64,000 bases of DNA, taken from Micromonospora wenchangensis (GTDB lineage: Bacteria > Actinomycetota > Actinomycetes > Mycobacteriales > Micromonosporaceae). A program made the position numbers and the translations under genes. Shown piece after piece: positions 1-10,475 of the stretch. Each line of letters begins with the position of its first letter. Position 1 is the stretch's first letter. Location: NCBI RefSeq assembly GCF_002210435.1, contig NZ_MZMV01000038.1, positions 1 to 64,000 of the forward strand, read 5' to 3'. A model generated the notes under the pieces. The model searched no databases, was not told the DNA's origin, and was given only the letters and a program-made list of their open reading frames with translations.

Positions 1-491
1 CCCCGGACCCGGCGGCCACCGACCCGCCCCGGCCCGACGACCGGTGGACGACCACGCCGGCCGGCCCCGGGCCCGCCCCGGCGACCGCCGGGCCGCTCGA
101 CGCGGCACCGGCCGACGACGGCGGACCGCTCGACACCGCACCGGCCACGCACCGGTCGGGCGGCCCCGACCCGGCCGACCGGGCGACCGGGGACGGGCGG
201 ACGGCGGACGACGGCGTCGACCCGTCGTCGCCTACTGTGGAAGGGCCGGTGACCGACGCGGGCCTGCCGGTGCGGGTGCGCCAGGCGAACCTGGCACCCG
301 AGCTGCGGGCCTCCCCGGGCGCCGGGGAGACCGGGGCCGCGGGCACCCCGCGGCGCGCTCCCGAGCAGGTACGCCAACTGATGAGCGCCTACCAGTCGGG
401 CACCCGCCGCGGGCGCAGCGACGCGGCCCGGCTGCTGGAGGGCACCCGTGCCGGCGAGCGGCCGGACGACGCGGACGACCCGGCGGGCTGA
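1..491 (+). CDS. Conservon sensor histidine kinase, C-terminal end only (CvnA-like)
   Basis: The reading frame is open from base 3 to the TGA at 489-491, and its start lies upstream of the window. What remains is a Pro/Asp/Gly-rich low-complexity linker. It is followed by a conserved tail (GLPVRVRQANLAPELR, then a segment like EQVRQLMSAYQSGTRRGR) that I recognise from the C-termini of the nitrate/sulfonate-sensor-like histidine kinases heading actinobacterial conservons. The kinase and sensor domains are not visible here. The next three genes are in the canonical order roadblock, DUF742, GTPase, which supports the call. The kinase is thought to work at the membrane with those partners as a GPCR-like complex. 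Confidence rests on the tail motif and the operon, not on the catalytic domain. Confidence 0.8.
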   Translation, partial: PDPAATDPPRPDDRWTTTPAGPGPAPATAGPLDAAPADDGGPLDTAPATHRSGGPDPADRATGDGRTADDGVDPSSPTVEGPVTDAGLPVRVRQANLAPELRASPGAGETGAAGTPRRAPEQVRQLMSAYQSGTRRGRSDAARLLEGTRAGERPDDADDPAG

Positions 492-565
492 CGGCGTCGC
501 GACGGATGCGACGCCGCGACGGGACGGTAACGAGCACGGCGCACGCGCCGGGAAGAGGACGACGA

Positions 566-988
566 GTGGGGCAGACGACGGCATCCGGTGCGGACCTGAC
601 GTGGTTGCTCGACGATCTGGTCAGCCGGGTCAAGCAGGCCGAGCACGCCGTCGCGCTCTCCACGGACGGCCTGCTGATGGCCGCGTCCGGGGGGATGGGG
701 CGGGACGACGGCGAACACCTCGCCGCGATGGCCGCCGGCATCCAGAGCCTGGCCCGGGGGGCCGGGAAGCGGTTCGGCGGCGGGCAGGTCCAGCAGACCA
801 TCATCGAGATGGAGTCCTCGTTCCTGTTCGTCACCGCGGCCGGGCCCAACGCGTGCCTGGCGGTGCTGGCCGGCACCGACGCCGACGTCGGCCTGATCGC
901 GTACGAGATGGCGATGCTGGTCGCCCGGGTGGGCAAGTACGTGGCGTCCCCGGCCCGGGGTGTCGACCAGCCGGCCGGCGGGAACTGA
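566..988 (+). CDS. Roadblock/LC7 domain protein of the conservon (CvnB-like)
   Basis: This is a 140-residue protein from a GTG start placed just before the conserved LTWLLDDLVSRV segment. The roadblock/LC7 fold covers almost its whole length, with typical features HAVALSTDGLLMA near residue 27 and a Gly-rich C-terminal strand/helix region. In conservons this protein is thought to act as an adaptor or regulator of the small GTPase CvnD, like MglB for MglA. It lies 74 bp after the kinase and 5 bp before the DUF742 gene, so it is cotranscribed. A longer upstream reading frame exists but is low-complexity shadow of the kinase tail. The product is cytoplasmic, with no signal or membrane segment. 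Confidence 0.9.
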   Translation: MGQTTASGADLTWLLDDLVSRVKQAEHAVALSTDGLLMAASGGMGRDDGEHLAAMAAGIQSLARGAGKRFGGGQVQQTIIEMESSFLFVTAAGPNACLAVLAGTDADVGLIAYEMAMLVARVGKYVASPARGVDQPAGGN

Positions 989-993
989 CCGCG

Positions 994-1380
994 ATGGCCG
1001 GTGACGGCGACCCCGCGGACGAACAGTGGGTCGACGAGCACGCTGGTCCGGTGGTCCGCCCGTACGCGGTCACCCGGGGCAGGGCCCGCCCGGTGACCGG
1101 CTCGTTCGACCTGATCTCGCTGGTCACGGCGACCCGGACGAACGCGGTCGAGGAGGCCGGGCTGGGGCCGGAGCACGTGGCGATCGTGGCGCTGACCCAA
1201 CGCATGCAGTCGGTGGCCGAGATCGCCGCCCGACTGGACCTGCCGGTGGGCACCGTACGGGTGCTCCTCGGTGACCTGGTGGCGCGGGACCTGGTCCGGG
1301 TACAGGAACCCCGGGAGCCGGCCGGTGTCAACGACGAGAGCATCTACGAGGCGGTGATCAATGGACTACGGGCACTCTGA
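994..1380 (+). CDS. DUF742 protein of the conservon (CvnC-like)
   Basis: This 128-residue protein carries the DUF742 signature: VVRPYAVTRGRARP near residue 20, then a winged-helix-like C-terminal half (ALTQRMQSVAEIAARLDLPVG, then VRVLLGDLVARDLV). The winged helix suggests nucleic-acid or protein contact. Its function is not firmly known; it is one of four proteins always found together in conservons. The ATG is five bases after the CvnB stop. The last 20 bases overlap the start of the GTPase gene, so translation of the two is probably coupled. Confidence 0.9.
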   Translation: MAGDGDPADEQWVDEHAGPVVRPYAVTRGRARPVTGSFDLISLVTATRTNAVEEAGLGPEHVAIVALTQRMQSVAEIAARLDLPVGTVRVLLGDLVARDLVRVQEPREPAGVNDESIYEAVINGLRAL

Positions 1381-1969
1381 ACGTCCGGCGGGGGCGCGGG
1401 TGCTGCCCACCGCGCTCAAGGTTCTGGTGGCGGGCGGTTTCGGGGCCGGCAAGACGACCCTGGTCGGGGCGGTCAGCGAGAGCCGTCCACTGCGGACCGA
1501 GGAGGTGCTGACCGAGACGGGCATCGGCGTCGACGACCTGTCCGGTGTGGAGCGTAAGAGCACCACCACGGTGGCGATGGACTTCGGCCGGATCACCATC
1601 AGCAACGACCTGGTGCTCTACGTCTTCGGCACCCCCGGGCAGGACCGGTTCTGGTTCCTGTGGGACGAGTTGGCGGTGGGGGCGCTCGGCGCGGTGGTGC
1701 TGGCCGACACCAGGCGGTTGGCCGACTGCTTCCCGTCCATCGACTACTTCGAGGGGCGGGGCACCCCGTTCGTGGTGGCGGTGAACTGCTTCGAGGGCGC
1801 CCGCCGGTTCGGCCTCGACGAGATCCGCGCGGCGCTGGACCTGGACCCGGAGGTACCGCTGCTGCTCTGCGACGCCCGGCAGCGGGAGTCCGGCCGTGGC
1901 GTGCTGATCACCCTGCTGGAGCACGCGATGAAGACCCGCGAGTCCCGCCGCCGGGCGGCCGGCGGCTGA
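1361..1969 (+). CDS. Small Ras-like GTPase of the conservon (CvnD-like)
   Basis: This 202-residue GTP-binding protein belongs to the MglA/CvnD group. The P-loop is GGFGAGKTT near residue 26, a switch/Walker B type segment YVFGTPGQDRFWF lies near residue 88, and VVAVNCFEG occupies the place of the NKxD guanine-specificity motif. The Asn-Cys-Phe-Glu reading, with no NKxD, is typical of this group. The gene overlaps the 3' end of the DUF742 gene by 20 bp, which implies translational coupling. It should switch between GTP and GDP states under control of the roadblock partner. It is the last gene of the operon, followed by a perfect hairpin terminator. Confidence 0.92.
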   Translation: MDYGHSERPAGARVLPTALKVLVAGGFGAGKTTLVGAVSESRPLRTEEVLTETGIGVDDLSGVERKSTTTVAMDFGRITISNDLVLYVFGTPGQDRFWFLWDELAVGALGAVVLADTRRLADCFPSIDYFEGRGTPFVVAVNCFEGARRFGLDEIRAALDLDPEVPLLLCDARQRESGRGVLITLLEHAMKTRESRRRAAGG

Positions 1970-1995
1970 CCACAACCACACCGCGCGCCGACGCG

Positions 1996-2027
1996 ACGGG
2001 CCCCCTCCGCCAGCGGAGGGGGCCCGT
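1996..2027. terminator. Bidirectional hairpin terminator between cvnD and aconitase
   Basis: A perfect 15-bp inverted repeat (arms 1996-2010 and 2013-2027) has a 2-nt spacer. It sits between two convergent genes and is G/C-only except at the stem base, as usual for actinomycete terminators that lack a strong T tract. Confidence 0.8.
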
Positions 2028-2044
2028 TCCTTGCAGGGGGTACG

Positions 2045-4882
<2,838 letters not shown>

Positions 4883-5059
4883 GTCGTACTCCTTCACACC
4901 AGCGACCGTGAGTAGTCCTGAGCAGTCTGTCGCACCGGGCGGAACGTCGCCCAGGTTAGGTAACACTTACTGCCGATTCGTCGTCTTCCAACAAAACCGT
5001 ACGTCCGTCTTGCTATCGACGCAACCTCGTGCCAGGGTTCGGGACGAGGAGGTGCCACC

Positions 5060-5449
5060 ATGATCCATCATGTGCTGCTCGCCTGCCCGCCCGGTGCCGA
5101 GGATTCCTCCCGGGCCTTCTACGTGGGCATCCTCGGCCTGACCGAGAAACCCAAACCCCCGGCCCTCGCCGCCCGTGGCGGCTGCTGGTTCACCGGGTAC
5201 GACGTTGAACTGCACCTCGGCGTCGAGGCCGACTTCCGCCCCGCCCGCAAGGCGCACCCCGCCCTGCTGCGCCCCGACCTCGACGCCCTCGCCGACCGGC
5301 TGGCCCGCGCCGGCCACCCGGTCACCTGGGGTGACGACGACGAGCTGCCCGGGATGCGCCGCTTCCACACCGCCGACCCGCACGGCAACCGGCTGGAGTT
5401 CGTCGCCCCGCTGCCCGACCACACGGGGCGGTCGGCCCCCGGTCGCTGA
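5060..5449 (+). CDS. VOC (glyoxalase/bleomycin-resistance fold) family protein
   Basis: This 129-residue protein begins MIHHVLLACPPGAEDSSRAFY. It contains the usual VOC pattern: an N-terminal strand and helix, HLGVEADFRPARKAHPAL with a metal-ligand-type His, and TADPHGNRLEFVAP near the end with the conserved Asp-Pro-xGly-Asn and Glu. A good ribosome site (GAGGAGG) lies upstream of the ATG. The substrate cannot be told from sequence; the family includes glyoxalases, dioxygenases and resistance proteins. It stands next to a second, different VOC gene. Confidence 0.88.
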   Translation: MIHHVLLACPPGAEDSSRAFYVGILGLTEKPKPPALAARGGCWFTGYDVELHLGVEADFRPARKAHPALLRPDLDALADRLARAGHPVTWGDDDELPGMRRFHTADPHGNRLEFVAPLPDHTGRSAPGR

Positions 5450-5486
5450 GCGCCGTCGTGTCGGACCCGGCCGCTACGGTGTGCCG

Positions 5487-5921
5487 ATGGCGTCGGTCAG
5501 GCAGGTCCAGGTCACGTTCGACTGCGCGGAGCCCGAACGGGTCGCCCGCTTCTGGTGCGCGGTGCTCGGTTACGTCGTGCCCCCACCGCCGCCGGGGTTC
5601 GCCGACTGGGACGCGTTCGACAGTGCCCTGCCGCCCGAGCGGCAGGGCTCCGCGTTCGCCTGCGTCGACCCCACCGGCGCGGGCCCGCGACTGTTCTTCC
5701 AGCGCGTGCCCGAGGGCAAGGTGGTCAAGAACCGGCTGCACCTCGACGTGCGGGTCGGCCCCGGCCTGGTCGGCGAGCAGCGGTTGGCCGCGCTGGAGGC
5801 GGAGTGCGCCCGGCTGGTCGCCCTCGGCGCGACCCGGGTACGCCTGCTGCCCGCCGACGGCCACGACGAGTCGTGCCTGGTGATGCAGGACGTCGAGGGC
5901 AACGAGTTCTGCCTCGACTGA
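5487..5921 (+). CDS. VOC family protein with leaderless start
   Basis: This 144-residue protein of the glyoxalase-like fold begins MASVRQVQVTFDCAEPERVARF. The C-terminal QDVEGNEFCLD matches the conserved end of the DUF/Glyoxalase_6 group, and KNRLHLDVRV carries the central His. There is no ribosome site before the ATG, but TACGGT lies six bases upstream. That spacing fits a -10 box for a leaderless mRNA starting at the ATG. It differs enough from the preceding VOC protein that I do not regard it as a recent duplicate. Substrate unknown. Confidence 0.85.
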   Translation: MASVRQVQVTFDCAEPERVARFWCAVLGYVVPPPPPGFADWDAFDSALPPERQGSAFACVDPTGAGPRLFFQRVPEGKVVKNRLHLDVRVGPGLVGEQRLAALEAECARLVALGATRVRLLPADGHDESCLVMQDVEGNEFCLD

Positions 5922-5955
5922 GCCACCGCCGCCGCGCCGCACTATCGTTTCCGCC

Positions 5956-6441
5956 GTGCACATCCGTTTCGACGTCCCCGCCGACCCCGCCTACCCGGGC
6001 CGGGTGGCCGCCGCGCTCAGCAGCGTCCGGCTGCGCCGGTTCACCCTGATCGGCGCGGCGCTGGCGGCGGCCGGGGCGGCGGGTCTGCTGGTCTCCCGGG
6101 GCGGCCGGCTCTCGTCGCTGTGGCTGGTGCTGCTGGTGGGCGGGCTGCTGTCGATGCTCTACGCGCCCTGGGTGCGCTGGCGGGCCCGACGTCGCTCCGA
6201 CGACTACGCGGTCGAGGGCGGCTACGACATCACCGACGACAACATCATGATGCGCAGCGGCTCGGAGTCCGGCGGCATCGCCTGGGACGGGGTGGCCCGG
6301 GTGCGGGAGGCCGGCGACTTCTGGATCGTGTACGTCGGCCGGATGCCGGCGACGGTGATCCCCCGCTGGCTGATGCCCGCCGAGGACGCCGCGACGTTGC
6401 ACGCCTTCATGACCGCCCGGGGCCTGCTCGAACCCCGCTGA
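5956..6441 (+). CDS. Membrane protein with YcxB-like PH-type domain
   Basis: This 161-residue protein starts at GTG, preceded by TATCGT seven bases upstream (leaderless type). Two hydrophobic segments lie at about residues 28-47 and 52-68, followed by an Arg-rich cytoplasmic turn. The C-terminal half resembles the YcxB-like/PH-like domain (GGYDITDDNIMMRSGSESG, IAWDGVARVREAG, WLMPAEDAATLHAFM). In the family this part is a beta-barrel followed by a helix, of unknown ligand. Function not established. Confidence 0.72.
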   Translation: MHIRFDVPADPAYPGRVAAALSSVRLRRFTLIGAALAAAGAAGLLVSRGGRLSSLWLVLLVGGLLSMLYAPWVRWRARRRSDDYAVEGGYDITDDNIMMRSGSESGGIAWDGVARVREAGDFWIVYVGRMPATVIPRWLMPAEDAATLHAFMTARGLLEPR

Positions 6442-6519
6442 GCGCACGGTGTTCCCGGGGGCCCGCCCGGCCCGCCCGGCGCGGGTAGGGTTCGAGGTCG
6501 GGTCGGAAGGGGTGCGGCA

Positions 6520-7176
6520 GTGGTCGACGTTCAGCACTGGCTCGTAGCACTTCCCCCGGGGGTGGTCTACCTGATCGTCGCCGGGGTGATCGGCGTCGAG
6601 AGCATGGGTGTCCCGTTGCCGGGTGAGATCGTGCTGGTCAGCTCCGCCCTGCTGGCCGCGACCGGGGTGGTCGAGCCGCACTGGGTCGCCACCGCGGCGG
6701 CGTTCGGCGCGATCGTCGGCGACTCCGTCGGCTACGCGGTGGGTCGCCGGGGTGGTCGTCCGCTGTTGGCCCGGCTGGGCCGGCGCTTCCCGAAACACCT
6801 GGGGCCCGCACAGCTCGCCCGCGCCGAGCAGAGCTTCGCCCGGCACGGCGTCTGGGCGGTGTTCTTCGGCCGGTTCGTCGCCCTGCTGCGCATCCTGGCC
6901 GGCCCGCTGGCCGGTGCGCTGCACGTGCCGTACCGGCGGTTCCTGGTGGCCAACGCGGCCGGCGGCCTGGTCTGGGCCTTCGGCACGACCTACCTGCTCT
7001 ACACGCTGGGCCGGGCGGCCGAGCACTGGCTCAAGGACATCTCCTGGGCCGGCCTGGTCCTGGCCGTGCTCGGCGGGGTGGCCAGCACCTGGTGGCTGCG
7101 CCGCCGCGCCCGCCGGCTGGAGTCGACGACCACCCCCGACGGGGCCGAACCGGTGGCGGCCGGCACCGACCGCTGA
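6520..7176 (+). CDS. DedA family membrane protein
   Basis: This 218-residue integral membrane protein has the DedA/SNARE-associated signature. It shows ESMGVPLPGEIVL near residue 26, GAIVGDSVGYAVGRRGG near residue 65, and FGRFVALLRILAGPLAGAL near residue 112 with the conserved Phe-x-R-Phe and Arg. Four to five hydrophobic segments are visible. The family is implicated in phospholipid (e.g. C55-P or PE) flipping and membrane potential homeostasis. The GTG start follows GGAAGGGG, and TAGGGT at 6486-6491 could be its -10 box. Confidence 0.92.
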   Translation: MVDVQHWLVALPPGVVYLIVAGVIGVESMGVPLPGEIVLVSSALLAATGVVEPHWVATAAAFGAIVGDSVGYAVGRRGGRPLLARLGRRFPKHLGPAQLARAEQSFARHGVWAVFFGRFVALLRILAGPLAGALHVPYRRFLVANAAGGLVWAFGTTYLLYTLGRAAEHWLKDISWAGLVLAVLGGVASTWWLRRRARRLESTTTPDGAEPVAAGTDR

Positions 7177-7197
7177 CCGACGCACGGGTACCGACGA

Positions 7198-7233
7198 CGA
7201 ACGGGCCGCCCCCGGGTGGGGGCGGCCCGTTCG
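7198..7233. terminator. Bidirectional terminator hairpin
   Basis: A perfect 16-bp inverted repeat (7198-7213 with 7218-7233) and a 4-base loop lie between the convergent DedA and peptidase genes. Confidence 0.82.
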
Positions 7234-7242
7234 GTGTCCGGG

Positions 7243-7899
7243 TCAGGACGAGTAGCCGCGGGTGGCGATCCAGTCGGCGAGGTTGTCCACGCTCATCCGG
7301 TAGGACGCGGTGTCCGGGTTGGCCGAGTCGGCGATGGTCACGGTCTTCCCACCGTCGCGGTAGCCGATGACGCTGATGTAGTGGCCACCCTCGAAGGAGT
7401 GGGCGTTGCCGTCGGTGTCCACGGCGGTGCCGGCGATGTTGGCCACCACGGCCCGGCCGTCGTCGACGGTACGCACGATGTCGGCGCGCAGCTCGTCGGT
7501 CTGCTTGTCGTCGGCCTTGGCGCTGCGGATCTCGGTGCTCTCGTACGCCTTGCGGCCGGTCTCCTTGTTCAGGACGGGGGTGATGTCGTTGATGCTGTCG
7601 GTGCCGGCCTCGGTGGTGCGCATCTCCTTGGCCATGGCGTCGACGTCGATCTTCTTGCCCTGGACGGACAGGGCGTTACGGGTCGCGGCGGGGCCGCAGT
7701 AGTAGAAGTTCGGCTGCGCCTGGTAGTCGACCTTCAGCTCCCGCTCGCCGGCCGGGCGGCGCTCGGCCTGCACGGCTGCGGGGGCACCGGTCCGGGCCTC
7801 GGCGGCGTACGCGGCGGTCAGCGGGCCGGCGATGGCGCCGGTGGTGAAGGCGAGGCCGGCAGCGGTCAGGGCGGTCTTACGGATCAGATCGGTACGCAT
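7243..7899 (-). CDS. Secreted C39-like (papain fold) peptidase
   Basis: This 218-residue protein has a Sec signal peptide (MRTDLIRKTALTAAG, hydrophobic core, AxA-type site at about residue 33). The mature part carries YYCGPAATRNAL with the presumptive catalytic Cys. GGHYISVIGYRDGG supplies the His, and IADSANPDTAS the Asp, in the order typical of Peptidase_C39_2. The ATG at 7899 is preceded by AGAGGAG. No transporter or bacteriocin precursor is adjacent, so a role in leader cleavage is not indicated. It is more likely an extracellular cysteine protease or transglutaminase-like enzyme. Confidence 0.85.
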   Translation of the reverse strand: MRTDLIRKTALTAAGLAFTTGAIAGPLTAAYAAEARTGAPAAVQAERRPAGERELKVDYQAQPNFYYCGPAATRNALSVQGKKIDVDAMAKEMRTTEAGTDSINDITPVLNKETGRKAYESTEIRSAKADDKQTDELRADIVRTVDDGRAVVANIAGTAVDTDGNAHSFEGGHYISVIGYRDGGKTVTIADSANPDTASYRMSVDNLADWIATRGYSS

Positions 7900-8259
7900 G
7901 GTGGCGTGCTCCTCTGCATCGGGGGTGTGGCGCACGCCCGCAGGGGGGTGGGGCGTGGCCGGAAGTTCAGCGGGATCGCCCGGCGATCGGGGGGACCTGC
8001 TCGGGCGTCCGGAGGGATGTAACCGACCCGGTGGCGACCGCATTCCACGATCGGGGTCCCGGGGCCGTCCCCCGGGGGGTGGGGGAGTGGCGGTGGTATG
8101 CCAGGTACAACGCCCCGCCCCCGGCGGCGATTCCGCCGTGGGGGTGGCCCCGGCCACGGGACGATCGGGCACGAACCGCCTGTGCGGTGGCGGGATGCCC
8201 CCGGTGAACCGGACATCCGGTGCGGCACCGGACCCGGGTGCGGTGGGGGTGGACGCGAC
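7900..8259. other. Intergenic stretch upstream of the C39-like peptidase
   Basis: These 360 bp lie between two minus-strand genes. They should contain the peptidase promoter, but I cannot assign -35/-10 boxes confidently. Short G/C-rich self-complementary runs are present around 8058-8085. I see no convincing small gene on either strand. Confidence 0.5.
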
Positions 8260-8985
8260 TCAGTCGGCGCGGATCAGGTCGACCACCGCGTCCCGGGCGG
8301 CCCGGACGGCGTCGCGGGACTGCGCGGTGTGGTCCAGGATGTCGAAGGCGTGCTGACCGTCCGGCACCTCCACCAGGCGCACCGGTCGACCGGTGCGGGC
8401 GGCGGCGTCGAGGAACGTGGCGATGCCGTTCAGCAGCCCGGGGAGCTTGTCCTGGCCGGCCCGGGTCAGCACCACAGGCGTGGTCGAGCCCGCGCCGAGG
8501 GCGTCGACCGGCAGGAACCGGGGCGGCACCTCCCAGCCGGGCAGCGGGACGAGCAGCGGATAGGTCAACGCGATCCCGCGCACCCAGGCCGGCGCGGCGC
8601 GCAGCCAGTCGGCCGACAGCAGGCTCCCGCCGGAGAAGAACCAGAGCACCACCCGCTGCGCGTCCACCCGGGGGTCGGCCCGGACGGCCTCGACCAGGCC
8701 GGCGATGTCGTCGGCGGTGGCGGGCAGCGCGGCCAGGTCGGTCACCCGGTAGCTGATGACGGCGGCGACCAGGCCCTGCTCGGCGAGGAGCGCCCCGTAG
8801 CCCTGGTAGAGCAGCCAGTCCCGGGGGTCCGGCGCGCCCGGCGGAAGTGGGGCACCGTGCACGATCACCACGACGGGGTGCGGACCGTCACCGGTCGGCA
8901 GGTGCAGGTCGACCCGGCCGTGCCGCTCCACCGGTGCGGCGGGCGGTGCCAACACGAAGGGTTGCTGCTCGACCGGATCGTCCAT
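8260..8985 (-). CDS. Alpha/beta hydrolase fold protein
   Basis: This 241-residue esterase/lipase-like protein has the oxyanion region VVVIVHGAPLPPG near residue 40. WFFSGGSLLSADW carries the putative nucleophile Ser (G/F-x-S-x-G type elbow), and the His is in DGQHAFDILDH near the end. I chose the ATG at 8985 because TAGGCT lies seven bases upstream in a leaderless arrangement; a longer form from 9045 would add 20 residues of no obvious homology. No signal peptide is seen. Substrate unknown. Confidence 0.82.
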   Translation of the reverse strand: MDDPVEQQPFVLAPPAAPVERHGRVDLHLPTGDGPHPVVVIVHGAPLPPGAPDPRDWLLYQGYGALLAEQGLVAAVISYRVTDLAALPATADDIAGLVEAVRADPRVDAQRVVLWFFSGGSLLSADWLRAAPAWVRGIALTYPLLVPLPGWEVPPRFLPVDALGAGSTTPVVLTRAGQDKLPGLLNGIATFLDAAARTGRPVRLVEVPDGQHAFDILDHTAQSRDAVRAARDAVVDLIRAD

Positions 8986-9084
8986 ACCGGGGAGCCTAAC
9001 CGCCCACGGCCCGGCGGACCGCCCCGTCGCGACCACCGTGGACACCGCCCGTGGCCGACCGCCGCCGGGCCGCCGCGCAGACGG

Positions 9085-9267
9085 TCAGGCCGGCTCGTCG
9101 CCGGACGTCGCGGCCTGGGCGTGCCGTTCCCGCAGCCGGTCCCGGATCTCCTCCGGGGTGTACGCGCGACGCCGCCGTTCGGCGCGGGCGACGACCACCC
9201 CGGTCGCGGCGACCCCCGCGAGACCCGCCAACCCGAGGACCTTCCACCACTGCATCCGTTGCCGCAT
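9085..9267 (-). CDS. Small single-span membrane protein, 60 residues
   Basis: This short gene encodes a protein with one transmembrane helix (about residues 9-27, VLGLAGLAGVAATGVVVA). The helix is followed by a basic stretch (ERRRRAY) and a charged C-terminal helix (TPEEIRDRLRERHAQA). The pattern is common among conserved actinobacterial small membrane proteins, but I recognise no function. The ATG at 9267 is only 19 bases from the divergent gene start at 9287. It is preceded by TACCCT six bases upstream, so both genes appear leaderless and share a -10 region. An internal ATG at 9255 is possible. Confidence 0.75.
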   Translation of the reverse strand: MRQRMQWWKVLGLAGLAGVAATGVVVARAERRRRAYTPEEIRDRLRERHAQAATSGDEPA

Positions 9268-9272
9268 CGGCC

Positions 9273-9279
9273 TAGGGTA
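9273..9279. promoter_or_regulatory. Symmetrical bidirectional -10 element
   Basis: The bases TAGGGTA read as TAGGGT on the plus strand, eight bases before the ATG at 9287. They read as TACCCT on the minus strand, six bases before the ATG at 9267. A single overlapping -10 box could therefore start two divergent leaderless transcripts. No Shine-Dalgarno sequence can be fitted in the 19-bp gap for either gene. Confidence 0.6.
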
Positions 9280-9286
9280 GACGCCC

Positions 9287-9961
9287 ATGAGCATCAGCCT
9301 GGACGAGGCCGTCGACCTGACCCGTACCGGTGACGTCTGGGTGTTCCGGGGGCGCAGCGTGCCGGACCGGGCCATCCAGTTCACCACGAACAGTCCCGTC
9401 AACCACGTCGGCATGGCGGTGGTGCTGGACGACATGCCCCCGCTGATGTGGCACGCCGAGCTGGGCCGGTCGCTGCGGGACATGTGGACCGGCACCCACC
9501 AGCGCGGTGTGCAGCTGCACGACCTGCGTGACGCGGTCTGCGTCTGGGCCAACCGGTACGGCCAGCGGGCGTGGCTGCGGCAGCTCGAACCGTCGGCCGA
9601 TCCGACGATGGAGCAGGCGGTGCTGCGGACGGTGGCCCGGCTCGACGGCACCCCGTTCCCGTCCACCGCCCAGTTGGCCTGGCGGTGGGCCCGGGGGCGG
9701 GTGCCGCAGCTGCGCCTGCCGCTGCCGGGAAGGCGGGACCGGGACGACGGGCGGGCCGACCTGCCGGCGGGCGACCGTGCGCTGGAGACCGCGTACTGCG
9801 CCGAGGTGGTGGCGGTGACCTACGAGGCGATGGGGCTGCTGCCGCCCGGCCGGCGGCCGAACTGGTACGACCCGGGCCGGTTCTGGAGCGGCGACGACCT
9901 GGACCTGGCCGGCGACGCGCGGCTCGGCGCGGAGATCGAGGTGCGTATCCCGCCCCGGTGA
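9287..9961 (+). CDS. NlpC/P60-type permuted papain-like protein
   Basis: This 224-residue protein begins MSISLDEAVDLTRTGDVWVFRG. A His in SPVNHVGMAVVLDD (about residue 40) precedes a Cys in ETAYCAEVVAVTYEAMG (about residue 170). This His-before-Cys order is the circularly permuted arrangement of the YiiX/LRAT-like branch of the NlpC/P60 superfamily. Members act on lipid or peptide amide and ester bonds, but the substrate here is unknown. No signal peptide is present, so it is cytoplasmic. It is divergent from the 60-residue membrane protein. Confidence 0.7.
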   Translation: MSISLDEAVDLTRTGDVWVFRGRSVPDRAIQFTTNSPVNHVGMAVVLDDMPPLMWHAELGRSLRDMWTGTHQRGVQLHDLRDAVCVWANRYGQRAWLRQLEPSADPTMEQAVLRTVARLDGTPFPSTAQLAWRWARGRVPQLRLPLPGRRDRDDGRADLPAGDRALETAYCAEVVAVTYEAMGLLPPGRRPNWYDPGRFWSGDDLDLAGDARLGAEIEVRIPPR

Positions 9962-9998
9962 GGTTTGCCGGCGGTCGGGGACGGCAATTGGTGACGCC

Positions 9999-10388
9999 GT
10001 GAGAGCTTCCACCGACCTCGACACGTTGAGCGACTTCTTCGACCGGTACGGGGTGGCGCTCACCACCGGCGACGTGCCCACCATCGCCGGCTGCTACGCC
10101 CTGCCGGGGCTGGTGGTCGCCGACACCTACAGCTTCTCGTTCAGCACGATGGCGGCGGTCGCGCTCTCCTTCGTCGGTGCCGCGCCCGACTACCAGGAAC
10201 GGGAACTGGTCGCGGCGCACGCGCTGATCGAGGAGGTGGAGCCGGTCTCCGCCCTGCTGACCATGGTGGCGGTGCGCTGGGAGTTCCTGGACAGCAAGGG
10301 CCGGGCGGTGCCCGGGGAACGCTACCGTTACCTGCTGCGCGGCACCGAGGACGGCCCGGCGATCTGCACCGTCGTCCGGACCGGCTGA
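9999..10388 (+). CDS. NTF2-like (SnoaL/DUF4440-type) small protein
   Basis: This 129-residue protein with a GTG start has the cone-shaped NTF2-like pattern. An N-terminal helix (DLDTLSDFFDRYGVALTTGD) is followed by a loop with a Cys (TIAGCYALPGLVV) and then three to four amphipathic strands ending YRYLLRGTEDGPAICTVVRTG. Such folds serve as isomerases, hydrolases or ligand-binding scaffolds. Nothing in the sequence identifies a catalytic residue. It sits 37 bp after the papain-like gene and may be cotranscribed. Confidence 0.7.
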   Translation: MRASTDLDTLSDFFDRYGVALTTGDVPTIAGCYALPGLVVADTYSFSFSTMAAVALSFVGAAPDYQERELVAAHALIEEVEPVSALLTMVAVRWEFLDSKGRAVPGERYRYLLRGTEDGPAICTVVRTG

Positions 10389-10475
10389 GCGCCGGGTCGC
10401 CCCGGCCACGCCCCCGGTGATCATCCCTACCGGACGGTCGCTAATCTCTGCGTACAGGGTCGACCGAGGAGGGCC

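Noticed and set aside
7243..7899. C39-like peptidase considered as a bacteriocin leader peptidase
   Set aside because: It is secreted by its own signal peptide and lacks the ABC transporter domains and a precursor gene that define such systems.
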